Shown here one piece after another: positions 36,164 through 44,715 of a DNA stretch of 44,974 nt (positions are counted from its first letter, which is position 1; each line of letters starts with the position of its first letter). The stretch is from positions 1-44,974 of the forward strand of contig JARLGT010000096.1 in assembly GCA_031292615.1 (NCBI GenBank), written 5' to 3'. The translations under genes were made by a program, and so were the position numbers. Below the pieces are notes generated by a model, which saw nothing but the letters and a program-made list of their open reading frames with translations, did no database searches and was not told the DNA's origin. The DNA comes from Coriobacteriia bacterium (GTDB lineage Bacteria; Actinomycetota; Coriobacteriia; Anaerosomatales; JAAXUF01).

Positions 36164-37231
36164 CTAGAAGAGTCCTTCCTGAGCCGGCGTACCCGCCGGA
36201 GGTGTCATGCCGAGATGCTCGTAGGCGCGTGCCGTGGCCTGTCGCCCTTTCGGAGTGCGCATGAGCAGTCCGAGCTGCAGGAGATACGGCTCGTAGACGT
36301 CTTCGAGCGTGTCGGACTCTTCGCCTACAGCGCTGGCAAGCGTGTTGAGACCAACGGGCTTGCCGCAAAACGTCTGGGCGAGCATCGTCAGAATCTTGTT
36401 GTCCATGGTATCCAGGCCGAGGTGGTCCACCTCGAAGAACGCCAGCGCTTCGGCGGCGATGTCCTCATCGATCGCGCCACTGTGGCGCACCTGCGAGTAG
36501 TCGCGAACGCGCTTGAGCAGCCGGTTGGCGAGCCGCGGAGTCCCTCGGCTGCGACGCGCGATCTCGGCCGCACCTTCGGTATCGACGTCCACGCCCAGGA
36601 TTCCGGCGCTGCGCACGACGATCGCCTGCAGCTCCTCGGCGTTGTAGTAGTCGAGCCGGAAGGCCATCCCGAAGCGGTCACGAAGCGGCCCGGTGAGCAA
36701 ACCGGTCCGCGTCGTCGCCCCCACGAGCGTGAAGCGTGGAAGGTCGAGCCGGATGGAGCGGGCGGCAGGCCCCTTGCCGATGATGATGTCGAGGGTGTAG
36801 TCCTCCATCGCCGGGTACAGCACCTCTTCCACCGCTCGGTTGAGGCGGTGAATCTCGTCGATAAAGAGAACGTCGCGCTCGTCGAGGTTGGTGAGGATCG
36901 CAGCCAAGTCGCCGGCCCGCTCGATCGCCGGCCCGCTGGTCGTCTTCATCGCGACGCCGAGTTCGTTGGCGATGACTTGCGCAAGTGTCGTCTTGCCTAG
37001 ACCCGGAGGTCCCGATAGCAAAATGTGGTCGAGTGGCTCGTCACGACCGCGAGCTGCCTCGATGAGCACGCCGAGGTTCTCCTTAACGCGCGTCTGCCCC
37101 AAGTACTCGTCGAGGTGTTTCGGGCGCAGGCTGCGGTCGATCTCCAGGTCATCTTCGGTAAGCGAAGCCGAAAGGAGGCGCTCGACCTCGCTCTCGCCTT
37201 CCGCGTTGCCAGCCTCCCAGACCGTGCTCAC
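36164..37231 (-). CDS. ruvB: Holliday junction branch-migration helicase RuvB
   Basis: 355 residues. The GTG at 37231 overlaps the ruvA stop (GTGA). AAA+ motor that, with RuvA, drives branch migration. '[12 protein letters not shown]', Walker A '[18 protein letters not shown]', Walker B '[22 protein letters not shown]', sensor 1 '[19 protein letters not shown]', arginine finger region '[20 protein letters not shown]', and winged helix '[10 protein letters not shown]'-like '[18 protein letters not shown]'. Complete. Confidence 0.98.
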   Translation of the reverse strand: MSTVWEAGNAEGESEVERLLSASLTEDDLEIDRSLRPKHLDEYLGQTRVKENLGVLIEAARGRDEPLDHILLSGPPGLGKTTLAQVIANELGVAMKTTSGPAIERAGDLAAILTNLDERDVLFIDEIHRLNRAVEEVLYPAMEDYTLDIIIGKGPAARSIRLDLPRFTLVGATTRTGLLTGPLRDRFGMAFRLDYYNAEELQAIVVRSAGILGVDVDTEGAAEIARRSRGTPRLANRLLKRVRDYSQVRHSGAIDEDIAAEALAFFEVDHLGLDTMDNKILTMLAQTFCGKPVGLNTLASAVGEESDTLEDVYEPYLLQLGLLMRTPKGRQATARAYEHLGMTPPAGTPAQEGLF

Positions 37232-37818
37232 ACGCCACCTCCAAGCCTGCGAAGCGCGTGCTTGAGCAGCGCCTGAGCATCCGCGCCACCATCGAAGCCC
37301 TTTACCGCGGCGGAGACCTCTGCTGCCGAGAAGCCCATCGCGAGCAGCGCGTCGCTTGTCTCCGCGAGAGCCGCCCCGGCGCCTGAGCTGCGCGACGTCG
37401 CGCTGCCGAGTTCCGGCAGGCCTAGCTTGTCCTTCAAGTCGAGGATGATGCGCTGTGCGGTCTTCTTGCCGATACCCGGTACCGTCGAGATCATCGCGAC
37501 GTCATCGACGGCAACCGCCTGAGCCAACGCCTCGGGCGAGAGCGCCGAGAGCGTGGCGAGAGCGACCTTGGGGCCCACGCCACTGACGGTGATGAGCTGC
37601 TCGAAACTCTCCTTCTCGGCCTCACTTTCGAAGCCGAAAAGGGAGAGCTCGTCCTCGCGAACGTAGAGGTACGTCCAGACCGTGACCTCGTCGCCTTCGG
37701 CGGGAAGTGCCGAGAGCGAGCCGGTCGTCATAGCGAGCTTGTAGCCGACGCCGCCCACTTCCAGCAGGGCATATGATGCGCCCTTGTGGGCAACGCGACC
37801 GGCGAGGAAGGCGATCAT
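37228..37818 (-). CDS. ruvA: Holliday junction DNA-binding protein RuvA
   Basis: 196 residues from ATG 37818, which overlaps the ruvC stop (ATGA). '[13 protein letters not shown]' start, OB fold, two helix-hairpin-helix motifs ('[17 protein letters not shown]', '[23 protein letters not shown]'), and the C-terminal RuvB-binding domain ('[19 protein letters not shown]'). Targets RuvB to four-way junctions. Confidence 0.97.
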   Translation of the reverse strand: MIAFLAGRVAHKGASYALLEVGGVGYKLAMTTGSLSALPAEGDEVTVWTYLYVREDELSLFGFESEAEKESFEQLITVSGVGPKVALATLSALSPEALAQAVAVDDVAMISTVPGIGKKTAQRIILDLKDKLGLPELGSATSRSSGAGAALAETSDALLAMGFSAAEVSAAVKGFDGGADAQALLKHALRRLGGGV

Positions 37819-38354
37819 CGCGTGGCCCTTCGGGTAGCCTGGGCGCTCGCAGACGCGCTGGCGGCTTCCATCGCCAAGCGTCCGCGCAGGTTCGCATGGG
37901 TGATTGCGGCTGCCAGGGCGTCGGCGGCATGGTCGGGCTTGGGTTCGTGGTCGAGGCCGAGCATCACACGCACCATGTACTGGACCTGGGACTTGTCGGC
38001 AGTTCCACTGCCCACCACCGCGCTCTTGATCTGTACCGGCGAATAGTCGCCCAGCACGAGCCGAGCGTCGGCGGTCGCAAGCAGGGCAACTCCTCTGGCC
38101 TGACCGGTCGCGAACGCACTCTTGGCATTGGTGCCGAAGAACACGCTTTCGACGGCACACTCGGTGGGGTTGTAGCGCGAAATCACGTCTCGGATGTCCT
38201 CATGGATACGCGCCAAGCGCTGAGCGAGATCTTCGCGGGCGCCGGTCTGGATGCAACCGTATGCGACGCAGCGCAGTTTGGAGCCCGTGCGCTCGACCAC
38301 TCCCCATCCGGTGTTGGCGAGACCCGGGTCGATGCCGAGAATGATGACTCCCAT
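37815..38354 (-). CDS. ruvC: Crossover junction endonuclease RuvC
   Basis: 179 residues from ATG 38354 with GGAGG six bases upstream. RNase H-fold resolvase. The acidic residues are in 'LGIDPGLANTGWG', 'ECAVESVFFGTNAKSAFATGQARG' (split between strands), and 'KPDHAADALAAAITH'. First gene of ruvC-ruvA-ruvB, each overlapping the next by four bases. Confidence 0.97.
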   Translation of the reverse strand: MGVIILGIDPGLANTGWGVVERTGSKLRCVAYGCIQTGAREDLAQRLARIHEDIRDVISRYNPTECAVESVFFGTNAKSAFATGQARGVALLATADARLVLGDYSPVQIKSAVVGSGTADKSQVQYMVRVMLGLDHEPKPDHAADALAAAITHANLRGRLAMEAASASASAQATRRATR

Positions 38355-38410
38355 GCTCGCCTCCCCACGCTGTATCGGCGCCGACGACGCCCGCAATCGA
38401 ACATATGTTC

Positions 38411-38419
38411 AGTGTAGCA
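38411..38419 (-). promoter_or_regulatory. Candidate extended -10 of the ruvCAB operon
   Basis: TGCTACACT about 57 bases before the ruvC start, after the yebC hairpin. No LexA-type palindrome was noticed here, so SOS control is not supported. Confidence 0.45.
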
Positions 38420-38427
38420 GAACGACC

Positions 38428-38458
38428 CGACATCTCTGCCGGGCCGCCCGTGATGTCG
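38428..38458 (-). terminator. Hairpin between yebC and ruvC
   Basis: CGACATC pairs with GATGTCG around an inner CGGG/CCCG stem, 18 bases after the yebC stop. No U-run. Probable separator of the two transcripts. Confidence 0.5.
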
Positions 38459-38475
38459 AGCCGTTCGATGTGAGC

Positions 38476-39234
38476 CTACGCGTCGAGCGCAGCGGCGATC
38501 TCCTCGGTCATCTCAATGGTCGTGTACACGTTCTGGATGTCGTCGGACTCCTCGAGCCTGTCGACGAGCCTCATGACCTTCTTTGCGTCCTCAACCGAGA
38601 TGGCCTGCGGCGTTGTTGCCTCCATGACCAGCTCGGCGCCCTTGACCGCGACGCCGGCATCCTCAAGCGCCTTGCTGACCGTCAGTAGGTCGTTAGGCGC
38701 CGTGTAGACGACCCAGTCCTCGTCGCTGTCCTCGAGGTCTTCGCCGCCAGCGTCGGCCACGAGCAGCATCAGTTCGTCCTCGTCGCTTGAGGCGGTCTTC
38801 TCGACGACGATCTCGCCCTTGCGCTCGAACTGGAATGCGACCGAGCCCGTTGCCCCGAGGTTGCCACCCGCTCGAGTGAACGCCGCGCGAACGTCAGCTG
38901 CGGTGCGGTTGCGGTTGTCGGTGAGCGCCTCGACGTACACGGCGACGCCGGCCGGGCCGTAGCCCTCGTAGATGACCTCGTCGTAGGTCGCCGCATCCGC
39001 ACCCGCCGCGAACGCCTTCTTGATCGCGTTGTCGATCTTGTCCTTGGGCAGCGAGTAGCTTTTGGCCTTTGCCACGGCCGCAGCGAGCGACGCGTTGTTC
39101 TCGGGATTCGGGTCGCCGCCGGTCTTGGCCGCGACGGTGATGATCCTCGTCAGCTTGGAGAACAGCTTGGAGCGCTTCGCATCGACGGCGCCCTTCCGGT
39201 GCTTCGTCGTCGCCCACTTAGAATGTCCTGACAT
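38476..39234 (-). CDS. yebC: YebC/PmpR-family transcription/translation factor
   Basis: 252 residues, ATG with GAGGA five bases upstream. Begins 'SGHSKWATTKHRKGAVDAKRSKLFSKLTR', the family hallmark, with 'GGDPNPENNASLAAAVAKAK', 'LPKDKIDNAIKKA', 'YEGYGPAGVAVYVEALTDNRNRTAADVR' and 'VAFQFERKG'. Known members bind DNA as regulators, and recent work ties some to relieving ribosome stalling at proline runs (recollection). It lies upstream of ruvCAB, a widespread order. Confidence 0.96.
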   Translation of the reverse strand: MSGHSKWATTKHRKGAVDAKRSKLFSKLTRIITVAAKTGGDPNPENNASLAAAVAKAKSYSLPKDKIDNAIKKAFAAGADAATYDEVIYEGYGPAGVAVYVEALTDNRNRTAADVRAAFTRAGGNLGATGSVAFQFERKGEIVVEKTASSDEDELMLLVADAGGEDLEDSDEDWVVYTAPNDLLTVSKALEDAGVAVKGAELVMEATTPQAISVEDAKKVMRLVDRLEESDDIQNVYTTIEMTEEIAAALDA

Positions 39235-39461
39235 GGGTTCCTCTTATCCTTTCCTGCACGACCGCCGCGCGCGAATCCGCGAGCATGCGGGCCGGGGGTT
39301 CACCGCGCAGAGCATACCCGATACGCTGGCCCGCGTTAAGGACTCCACCGCGCCGCCCGTGCGTGGCCGAGGATGGCGCGTCGAACGTGCACCAAGCGTC
39401 CGTGGTTCGCGCGCGACGCAATCCACTCGTGCCCAAGAACGGCTGGCTGCGCGTCCGAGCG

Positions 39462-40037
39462 CTACGCCCCGACGACCTGCTCCACGAAGTAACGGTGGAT
39501 GCGCGGGTCGCCTGTCAGCTCGGGGTGAAAGGTCGTGGCCATCAGATTGCCCTGCTGGGCGGCCACGATGTGTCCCTCGTGCTTCGCCAGCACCTCGACG
39601 TCGTCCCCCACGCTCGCAATCCACGGTGCGCGGATGAACACGCCGCGGTACGGCTCTCCCAGATGGGCGAACTGCAGGTCGGCCTCGAACGAGTCGATCT
39701 GCCTGCCGTAGGCGTTTCGCTGCACGGTGATATCCATCAGGTCGAGCCCACGCTGCTCCGGGATACCGTCAACAATCTGCTTGGCGATCAGAATCGCGCC
39801 AGCGCAGGTACCCCACACCGCCATGCCCGCGGCGTGACGCGCCTGGATGGGCTCGTAGAACCCGTAGCTCACCATGAGCTTCGAGATCGCGGTCGACTCC
39901 CCGCCGGGGATGATGAGACCGTCGCAGTCATCGAGCTGGTCGGGCAGGCGCACAGCAACAGCGTGCGCGTCGAGAGCCTCGACCGACAGGATGTGCTCTC
40001 GGAAGGCGCCTTGCAGCGCCAGCACTCCAATTCGCAC
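39462..40037 (-). CDS. pdxT: Pyridoxal 5'-phosphate synthase glutaminase subunit PdxT
   Basis: 191 residues from GTG 40037, one base after the pdxS stop. Class I glutamine amidotransferase that feeds ammonia to PdxS. Catalytic Cys in 'VWGTCAGAILIAKQ', His-Glu in 'ATTFHPELTGDPRIH', 'GLIIPGGESTAISKLM' and 'RAPWIASVG'. Confidence 0.97.
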   Translation of the reverse strand: MRIGVLALQGAFREHILSVEALDAHAVAVRLPDQLDDCDGLIIPGGESTAISKLMVSYGFYEPIQARHAAGMAVWGTCAGAILIAKQIVDGIPEQRGLDLMDITVQRNAYGRQIDSFEADLQFAHLGEPYRGVFIRAPWIASVGDDVEVLAKHEGHIVAAQQGNLMATTFHPELTGDPRIHRYFVEQVVGA

Positions 40038-40038
40038 G

Positions 40039-40935
40039 CTACCAGCCACGCTCTTGCATACGCTCGTTGGCCGGAATGTCTGAGATGTTGATGCCGACCA
40101 TGGCTTCGCCCAGGTTGCGCGAGACGCGAGCGATGACCTCGGCGTTCTCGAAGTGCGTGGTCGCCTCGACGATGGCCTTGGCGCGCGCCGACGGGTCGCC
40201 GCTCTTGAAGATGCCACTCCCCACAAAAACGCCGTCGCAGCCAAGCTGCATCATCAGTGCTGCGTCGGCCGGGGTAGCGATTCCGCCCGCCGAGAAGTTC
40301 ACGACCGGCAGCTTGCCGTGCTCAGCAACCCACTTGACCAGCTCGTAGGGCGCCTGCAGCTCCTTGGCCGCGGCGAAGAGCTCCTCGGGACGGATGCCTT
40401 TGAGGCGCGCGATCTCGGCGGTAACGGTACGCATGTGGCGCACAGCTTCTACGACGTTGCCCGTGCCCGGCTCGCCCTTGGTGCGGACCATCGCGGCACC
40501 CTCGGTGATGCGGCGAAGCGCTTCACCCAAGTTGCGGCAGCCGCACACGAACGGCACGGTGAAGTCGAGCTTGTTGATGTGGTGCTCTTCGTCGGCTGGG
40601 GTCAGAACCTCGGACTCATCGATGTAGTCGACGCCGAGAGACTGCAGCACCTGCGCCTCGACGAAATGCCCGATGCGGCACTTGGCCATGACCGGGATCG
40701 TGACCGCGGCGACGATGCCCTCGACCATGGTCGGGTCGGACATGCGTGACACGCCGCCCTGCGCGCGGATGTCGGCAGGCACGCGCTCAAGCGCCATAAC
40801 GGCGACCGCCCCGGCGTCCTCGGCGATCTTGGCCTGCTCGGGATTGACGACGTCCATGATGACGCCACCCTTGAGCATCTCGGCCAGACCGGTCTTGACG
40901 CGAAGTGTCCCGATGTCTCTGCTGCTATCAGCCAC
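40039..40935 (-). CDS. pdxS: Pyridoxal 5'-phosphate synthase lyase subunit PdxS
   Basis: 298 residues from GTG 40935 with AAAGGAG nine bases upstream. Builds PLP from ribose 5-phosphate, glyceraldehyde 3-phosphate and ammonia from PdxT. Very conserved: '[20 protein letters not shown]', '[21 protein letters not shown]', '[16 protein letters not shown]', '[13 protein letters not shown]', '[15 protein letters not shown]' and '[21 protein letters not shown]'. With pdxT it gives deoxyxylulose-independent vitamin B6 synthesis. Confidence 0.98.
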   Translation of the reverse strand: MADSSRDIGTLRVKTGLAEMLKGGVIMDVVNPEQAKIAEDAGAVAVMALERVPADIRAQGGVSRMSDPTMVEGIVAAVTIPVMAKCRIGHFVEAQVLQSLGVDYIDESEVLTPADEEHHINKLDFTVPFVCGCRNLGEALRRITEGAAMVRTKGEPGTGNVVEAVRHMRTVTAEIARLKGIRPEELFAAAKELQAPYELVKWVAEHGKLPVVNFSAGGIATPADAALMMQLGCDGVFVGSGIFKSGDPSARAKAIVEATTHFENAEVIARVSRNLGEAMVGINISDIPANERMQERGW

Positions 40936-41012
40936 GTGTAACGACTCCTTTCGGCGCTCCAACGCTCACCGCGGGAGCTAACCGCATATTCGAGGGGCGA
41001 GGTGCATGCAGG

Positions 41013-41042
41013 ATTGTACCTGCCGCTGTTCGCGCATAACAA
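41013..41042 (-). promoter_or_regulatory. Promoter of pdxST
   Basis: -35 TTGTTA (41037-41042), 18 bases, -10 TACAAT (41013-41018), about 78 bases before the pdxS start. No MocR-type operator was recognised. Confidence 0.55.
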
Positions 41043-41098
41043 CATGTGCAATGGTGCGGAATGACCGAGTCTCATCGACCATTCACCCGAAGATACAC

Positions 41099-42172
41099 CT
41101 AGCGCATCGAAATATTGGTTGAGAGGGGAATCACCTCGAACCAGGTCGTTCCCGCGGCAAGCCGAATCGCCTGTCCTGAATCGGCGTAGAACGTGGGCGG
41201 CGAGGCGCCATCGGCTTTCCAGCGACCGTCGATGCGCTGGCCGTCCCGAAACACCGTAACCTGCCCCGAGCCACCGAGCGTGATGTCGTAGCCGCCGGGT
41301 CCCACCACATCGGTGTCGAGCGCGGTGTACTTGGCCCACATCACGACCACGTTGCTCGCCGATATCCGCTTCTTGCCGAGCAGGTCGCGCTGCGCGCGGC
41401 CGTTGCGCAGCCGCAGGTAGCGGCTGGACTTCGCGTTCCAGCTCCAGCCCACCACCTGGTTGGCCGAGAACGGAATGGTCAGCCCCGCCGTCGCGGATCC
41501 CGTCGTTTCGGAGGCACTTGCGTAGCGCAGCCGAGCGGAGTCCGAGGCGATGGTCGAACCCAGCGCCGTTACCTGCTGCAGCGCACGAGCGCCGCTCAGG
41601 TACGTTCCGGCCGCCGCCTTGGGATGCGTCAGCGTCTCGTACGCCGAGTCGCCGGCAGCCGAGCCCGCCGAGAAGTCGATCAGCCCCGCTCGCTTGATCG
41701 AAGCCGCGAGGCCCGTGCTTGCCCCCGTGGAGAACAGCGCCGCGCTGTACTGCGGCAGAATCCACAGGTCGGGACTTCCCGCTGCGCCGAGCGGCCCCAC
41801 CGTCTTGGGCGCCGCACTCTGGAAGAGAGCGGCAATCTGGGTTCCAGCGCCAGCCTGCCCGGTCTCGTAGACCACATCAGCCGCCGAGACGCCCGAAAGG
41901 GTCGCCGTAGCGCCGTTGTCCACGAGCTTCGCGCACATCGGTGAGATCGGATACGTCGCGCCCGCGGGCACGGGAAGACCCGTCAGCGGGAAGCGCTGCG
42001 CATCGATCGGTGGCGTCACCGTAGCCTCAGTCGTCGCGACCGGCCATGTCGATGTCACCTTCGCGGGCGTGGCTGCGCAGCCGGCCAGCGCGACAACGAG
42101 CGCGGCAGCAATCGATACAGCAACTCCGAACCGCGACGATCGCACCGGCGCCAAGCTCCCCTCATCCAACAT
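41099..42172 (-). CDS. DUF3048 (YerB-like) lipoprotein
   Basis: 357 residues from ATG 42172; an upstream TTG at 42208 is possible. Signal with lipobox 'VVALAGC' (Cys about residue 32). The DUF3048 N-terminal part has 'FPLTGLPVPAGATYPISPMCAKLVDN', 'LSGVSAADVVYETGQAGAGTQIAALFQS' and 'TVGPLGAAGSPDLWILPQY'. The C-terminal part has 'IPFSANQVVGWSWNAKSSRYLRLRNG', 'SNVVVMWAKY', 'GQVTVFRDGQRIDGRWKADG' and 'WFEVIPLSTNI'. YerB-type proteins are cell-surface lipoproteins of Gram-positive bacteria without a settled function. Usual 'RPVAVKIDN' reads 'SPMCAKLVDN' here. Confidence 0.88.
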   Translation of the reverse strand: MLDEGSLAPVRSSRFGVAVSIAAALVVALAGCAATPAKVTSTWPVATTEATVTPPIDAQRFPLTGLPVPAGATYPISPMCAKLVDNGATATLSGVSAADVVYETGQAGAGTQIAALFQSAAPKTVGPLGAAGSPDLWILPQYSAALFSTGASTGLAASIKRAGLIDFSAGSAAGDSAYETLTHPKAAAGTYLSGARALQQVTALGSTIASDSARLRYASASETTGSATAGLTIPFSANQVVGWSWNAKSSRYLRLRNGRAQRDLLGKKRISASNVVVMWAKYTALDTDVVGPGGYDITLGGSGQVTVFRDGQRIDGRWKADGASPPTFYADSGQAIRLAAGTTWFEVIPLSTNISMR

Positions 42173-42243
42173 CGCCTGAAGTCTACGAACCCTATCCGAC
42201 CCGGTCAAACGGCGTGAACGCGTCGAATGATCGGCCTTGCTCG

Positions 42244-42272
42244 TTGCCGTCGGCGCGCCGCGCGCGTAGCAT
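42244..42272 (+). promoter_or_regulatory. Candidate promoter of the small zinc-ribbon gene
   Basis: -35 TTGCCG (42244-42249), 17 bases, -10 TAGCAT (42267-42272), 19 bases before the ATG. Confidence 0.4.
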
Positions 42273-42291
42273 CGTCGCGAGGAGGACGCCC

Positions 42292-42495
42292 ATGCCCTGT
42301 TATCTGCTTCACATGGTCGAGATGCCGCTCGCTCGACCTTACGACGATCCCGACCTGAAAGATCTCGTCGGCGACATGCCTCGGCTGTTCTGCGCCCACT
42401 GCACGCCGCCTCGAGAGCTGCTCCCCGGCGAGAGTGTCCGCTGCCTCGAGTGTGAGGCTCCGTGCTGGAAGCCGGCGGACCACATCTGCGACTAG
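42292..42495 (+). CDS. Small zinc-ribbon protein
   Basis: 67 residues; AGGAGG 6-7 bases before the ATG is one of the best ribosome sites in the window. Two CxxC pairs ('LFCAHCTPP' and 'VRCLECEAP', residues about 33-55) should hold one zinc ion; a further Cys and His lie near the end ('CWKPADHICD'). The N-terminus 'MPCYLLHMVEMPLARPYDDPD' is not of a family I recognise. Lies alone on the plus strand, convergent with lgt (8-base gap). Function unknown. Confidence 0.7.
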   Translation: MPCYLLHMVEMPLARPYDDPDLKDLVGDMPRLFCAHCTPPRELLPGESVRCLECEAPCWKPADHICD

Positions 42496-42503
42496 CTGGC
42501 GCC

Positions 42504-43343
42504 TTACTTCGACGCGACTTCGGGACGGCCCAACTCCGGCAGCCCCCTTCGTCCGGCCCACACGATCAGCCAGACGCCGGCGATGACCATCGGAACGCTG
42601 AGGAGCTGACCCGTGGTAACGCCGAACGCCAGAAACCCCTTCGCGCCCATTTGAATGTCGGGCTGGCGGAAGAACTCCACGAAGATTCGAAACACGCCAT
42701 AGAGCGTGAGCAGCCACCCGAGGATCACGCCGCGCGGTGGATTGGGCCTGCGCGTCGCGAACCAGAGCATGACCAAGAAGAGCACGAGTCCTTCAAGCAG
42801 CGCTTCGTAGAGCTGCGACGGGTGTCTCGGCAAGGCATCGGCGTTGGGGAACACCATCGCCCATGGCACGTTGGTGGGGCGTCCCCACAGCTCCCCGTTG
42901 ATGAAGTTGGCGATGCGCCCGAAGAAGATCCCCACCGGGGCGCCAACCGAGCCGAGGTCGCACAGCGTCAGCCACGGAATCCCCATCATTCTGGAGACGA
43001 CGACTCCCGCAATCAGGATGCCGGCCAGACCGCCATGAAACGACATGCCGCCGTCCCAGATCGCGAAGATTCGCGCTGGATTGCTCAAGAAGAAGCCGCC
43101 GCCGTACACGAGTACATAGCCGAGACGCCCGCCTACGATCACGCCGATGACCGCAGCGATCACGATGGTGAGCTGGTCGTCATCGGAGATGTTGAGCTTC
43201 CACCGATCCACCAGCCAGTGCATCACGAACCCTGCGACGATGAACGCGGCCACATATGCCAGCCCGTACCAGCGAATTGATATTGGCCCGAGGTGAAGCG
43301 CGACCGGGTCGATAGCTGGAAAGGCGATGACCGGAACAATCAC
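42504..43343 (-). CDS. lgt: Phosphatidylglycerol-prolipoprotein diacylglyceryl transferase
   Basis: 279 residues from GTG 43343 (GGAG eight bases upstream); the frame is open to 43427. Membrane enzyme that adds diacylglycerol to the lipobox Cys, here acting on the lipoproteins at 2797, 34571 and 41099 among others. Seven hydrophobic segments with 'IRWYGLAYVAAF', 'GGRLGYVLVYGG', 'DGGMSFHGGLAG', the signature 'GRIANFINGELWGRPT', and 'RHPSQLYEALLEG'. The essential His and Arg-Asn positions are present. Confidence 0.96.
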   Translation of the reverse strand: MIVPVIAFPAIDPVALHLGPISIRWYGLAYVAAFIVAGFVMHWLVDRWKLNISDDDQLTIVIAAVIGVIVGGRLGYVLVYGGGFFLSNPARIFAIWDGGMSFHGGLAGILIAGVVVSRMMGIPWLTLCDLGSVGAPVGIFFGRIANFINGELWGRPTNVPWAMVFPNADALPRHPSQLYEALLEGLVLFLVMLWFATRRPNPPRGVILGWLLTLYGVFRIFVEFFRQPDIQMGAKGFLAFGVTTGQLLSVPMVIAGVWLIVWAGRRGLPELGRPEVASK

Positions 43344-43441
43344 GCGAACGGCTCCAAAGGTTCTAGGGGATGGAGCCATCGTAGCAGAGCGCAACTCACC
43401 CACAGGTGCAGCGGAAGGGGCGCTCAAGAACTCGCGAAACG

Positions 43442-43828
43442 TCAGTCTCTGCGCGACGCATCTATCTCGGCAAGCACGTCATCGACGCAGTCGATGTGCG
43501 CGAGCTGGCGGCGGAAGTACTCGCAGTACGCCTCGGCGACCGGGTCCTCGGCCGGGACGACTACCTCGAAGTTGCGGTCAGGCGCGTCGTCGGCAACCTG
43601 GAACATGCCCGCGAACGGACCGCCGGTCGAGTCGCCATCCTCGGCAAGCGCCTCGATGGCCGCCATGAGGAAGCTAGGTACAACCGCCGAGACGTTGATC
43701 TCGGTGCCGCAATGGGGGCAGACGAACGTGATGTCGGCGCGCTCGGAATCACGGAGGACCACCGTGTCGATGTCTTCGAGCGACACCGTGATTGGTCCGT
43801 CGATCGGGCACGTGATCGTGAACTCCAT
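43442..43828 (-). CDS. Zinc-ribbon protein of unknown function
   Basis: 128 residues from ATG 43828 with AAGGAG nine bases upstream. 'MEFTITCPIDGPITVSLEDIDTV' then 'ADITFVCPHCGTEINVSA' gives Cys positions about 7, 38 and 41, a likely metal site. The rest is acidic and helical ('PSFLMAAIEALAED', 'DPVAEAYCEYFRRQLAHIDCVDDVLAEID'). No signal or membrane segment. Similar small acidic CPxCG proteins occur in Coriobacteriia as I recall, without a known role. Lies 98 bases before lgt on the same strand. Confidence 0.7.
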   Translation of the reverse strand: MEFTITCPIDGPITVSLEDIDTVVLRDSERADITFVCPHCGTEINVSAVVPSFLMAAIEALAEDGDSTGGPFAGMFQVADDAPDRNFEVVVPAEDPVAEAYCEYFRRQLAHIDCVDDVLAEIDASRRD

Positions 43829-43862
43829 AGCGCCCATCTCCTTGTGCGAGCCTTCTATGCGG

Positions 43863-43868
43863 ATTGTA
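43863..43868 (-). promoter_or_regulatory. Candidate -10 of the zinc-ribbon gene (and perhaps lgt)
   Basis: TACAAT, 34 bases before the ATG at 43828. -35 poor. Confidence 0.35.
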
Positions 43869-43935
43869 CCTTCTTGAGAGCCTTGTGGCGCGCTTTTGAC
43901 TCTCGATTCCGCGGACGCAAGAACCACGCCACCAG

Positions 43936-43944
43936 TGCTAGGAT
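43936..43944 (+). promoter_or_regulatory. Candidate extended -10 of azlCD (leaderless)
   Basis: TGCTAGGAT ends 6 bases before the azlC ATG, so transcription should start on the start codon itself. No ribosome site could fit. Confidence 0.45.
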
Positions 43945-43950
43945 TGCCAG

Positions 43951-44715
43951 ATGCTTTCTTCGGACGTCTCTGCCCACCCTCATGTTGAAGACCGTGCCGC
44001 CGGCGCGGCGCTGCACGGGACCCCCGTGGCGCGCTTTCGCCGCGGCCTCGCCCTGGGGTTCCCCATCTTTCTGGGCTACATGCCGGTGGGCATGGCGTTC
44101 GGGATCCTTGCCCGTACGCTGGGCTTCTCTGTGTTCGAGGCCGTCGTGTGCTCGGCGACCGCGCTGGCCGGCGCAGGGCAGTTCATCGCGCTGTCGTTCC
44201 TGGCAGCCGGCGCGGGACCTGCGGGCGTGCTGATCGCGACGACCGTTGTCAACCTGCGCTACGTGCTCTTCGCCTCCACGCTGTCCACGTACCTCCGTGA
44301 CGCCTCGACCTCCACGCATGCTGCACTCGCCTTCTCGCTTACCGACGAGACGTTCGCGGTCAACGTCGCGGATCACCGCCAGGGACTCGCCACGCCGGCT
44401 TCGATGGCGGGCGTCGGAGCGGTCGCGTGGGCGGGCTGGGTGCTCGGCACGCTGGTCGGGGCGCTCGGCGCGGGCTGGATCGGCGACCCCTCGCGCTTTG
44501 GAGTCGGCTTCGCGATGGCCGCGATGTTCACGGCGCTGTTCCTCGCACTCGCCGAGGACTGGCGACACGTCGTGACCGGTCTGATGGCGGGCGCGATCGT
44601 GCTCGGCCTTCCGCTGCTGGACGCTGTTGGCATACACCTCCAGCCAAGCTGGTACCTGGTGATTGCTGCAATGGTCGCGGCGAGCGTCGGATCGGTGGTG
44701 TGGCGTGCAGAGTAG
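43951..44715 (+). CDS. azlC: Branched-chain amino acid exporter large subunit AzlC
   Basis: 254 residues from ATG 43951. Membrane protein with the AzlC pattern: 'RRGLALGFPIFLGYMPVGMAFGILA', 'GFSVFEAVVCSATALAGAGQFIAL', 'TTVVNLRYVLFASTLS', 'AFSLTDETFAVNVADH' and 'PSWYLVIAAMVAA'. Pairs with AzlD to export branched-chain amino acids or analogues such as azaleucine. azlD overlaps the end by 11 bases. Confidence 0.94.
   Translation: MLSSDVSAHPHVEDRAAGAALHGTPVARFRRGLALGFPIFLGYMPVGMAFGILARTLGFSVFEAVVCSATALAGAGQFIALSFLAAGAGPAGVLIATTVVNLRYVLFASTLSTYLRDASTSTHAALAFSLTDETFAVNVADHRQGLATPASMAGVGAVAWAGWVLGTLVGALGAGWIGDPSRFGVGFAMAAMFTALFLALAEDWRHVVTGLMAGAIVLGLPLLDAVGIHLQPSWYLVIAAMVAASVGSVVWRAE

Noticed and set aside
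39235-39461. 227-base gap between yebC and pdxT
   Set aside because: Checked for a tRNA, small gene and strong hairpin; nothing convincing on either strand.
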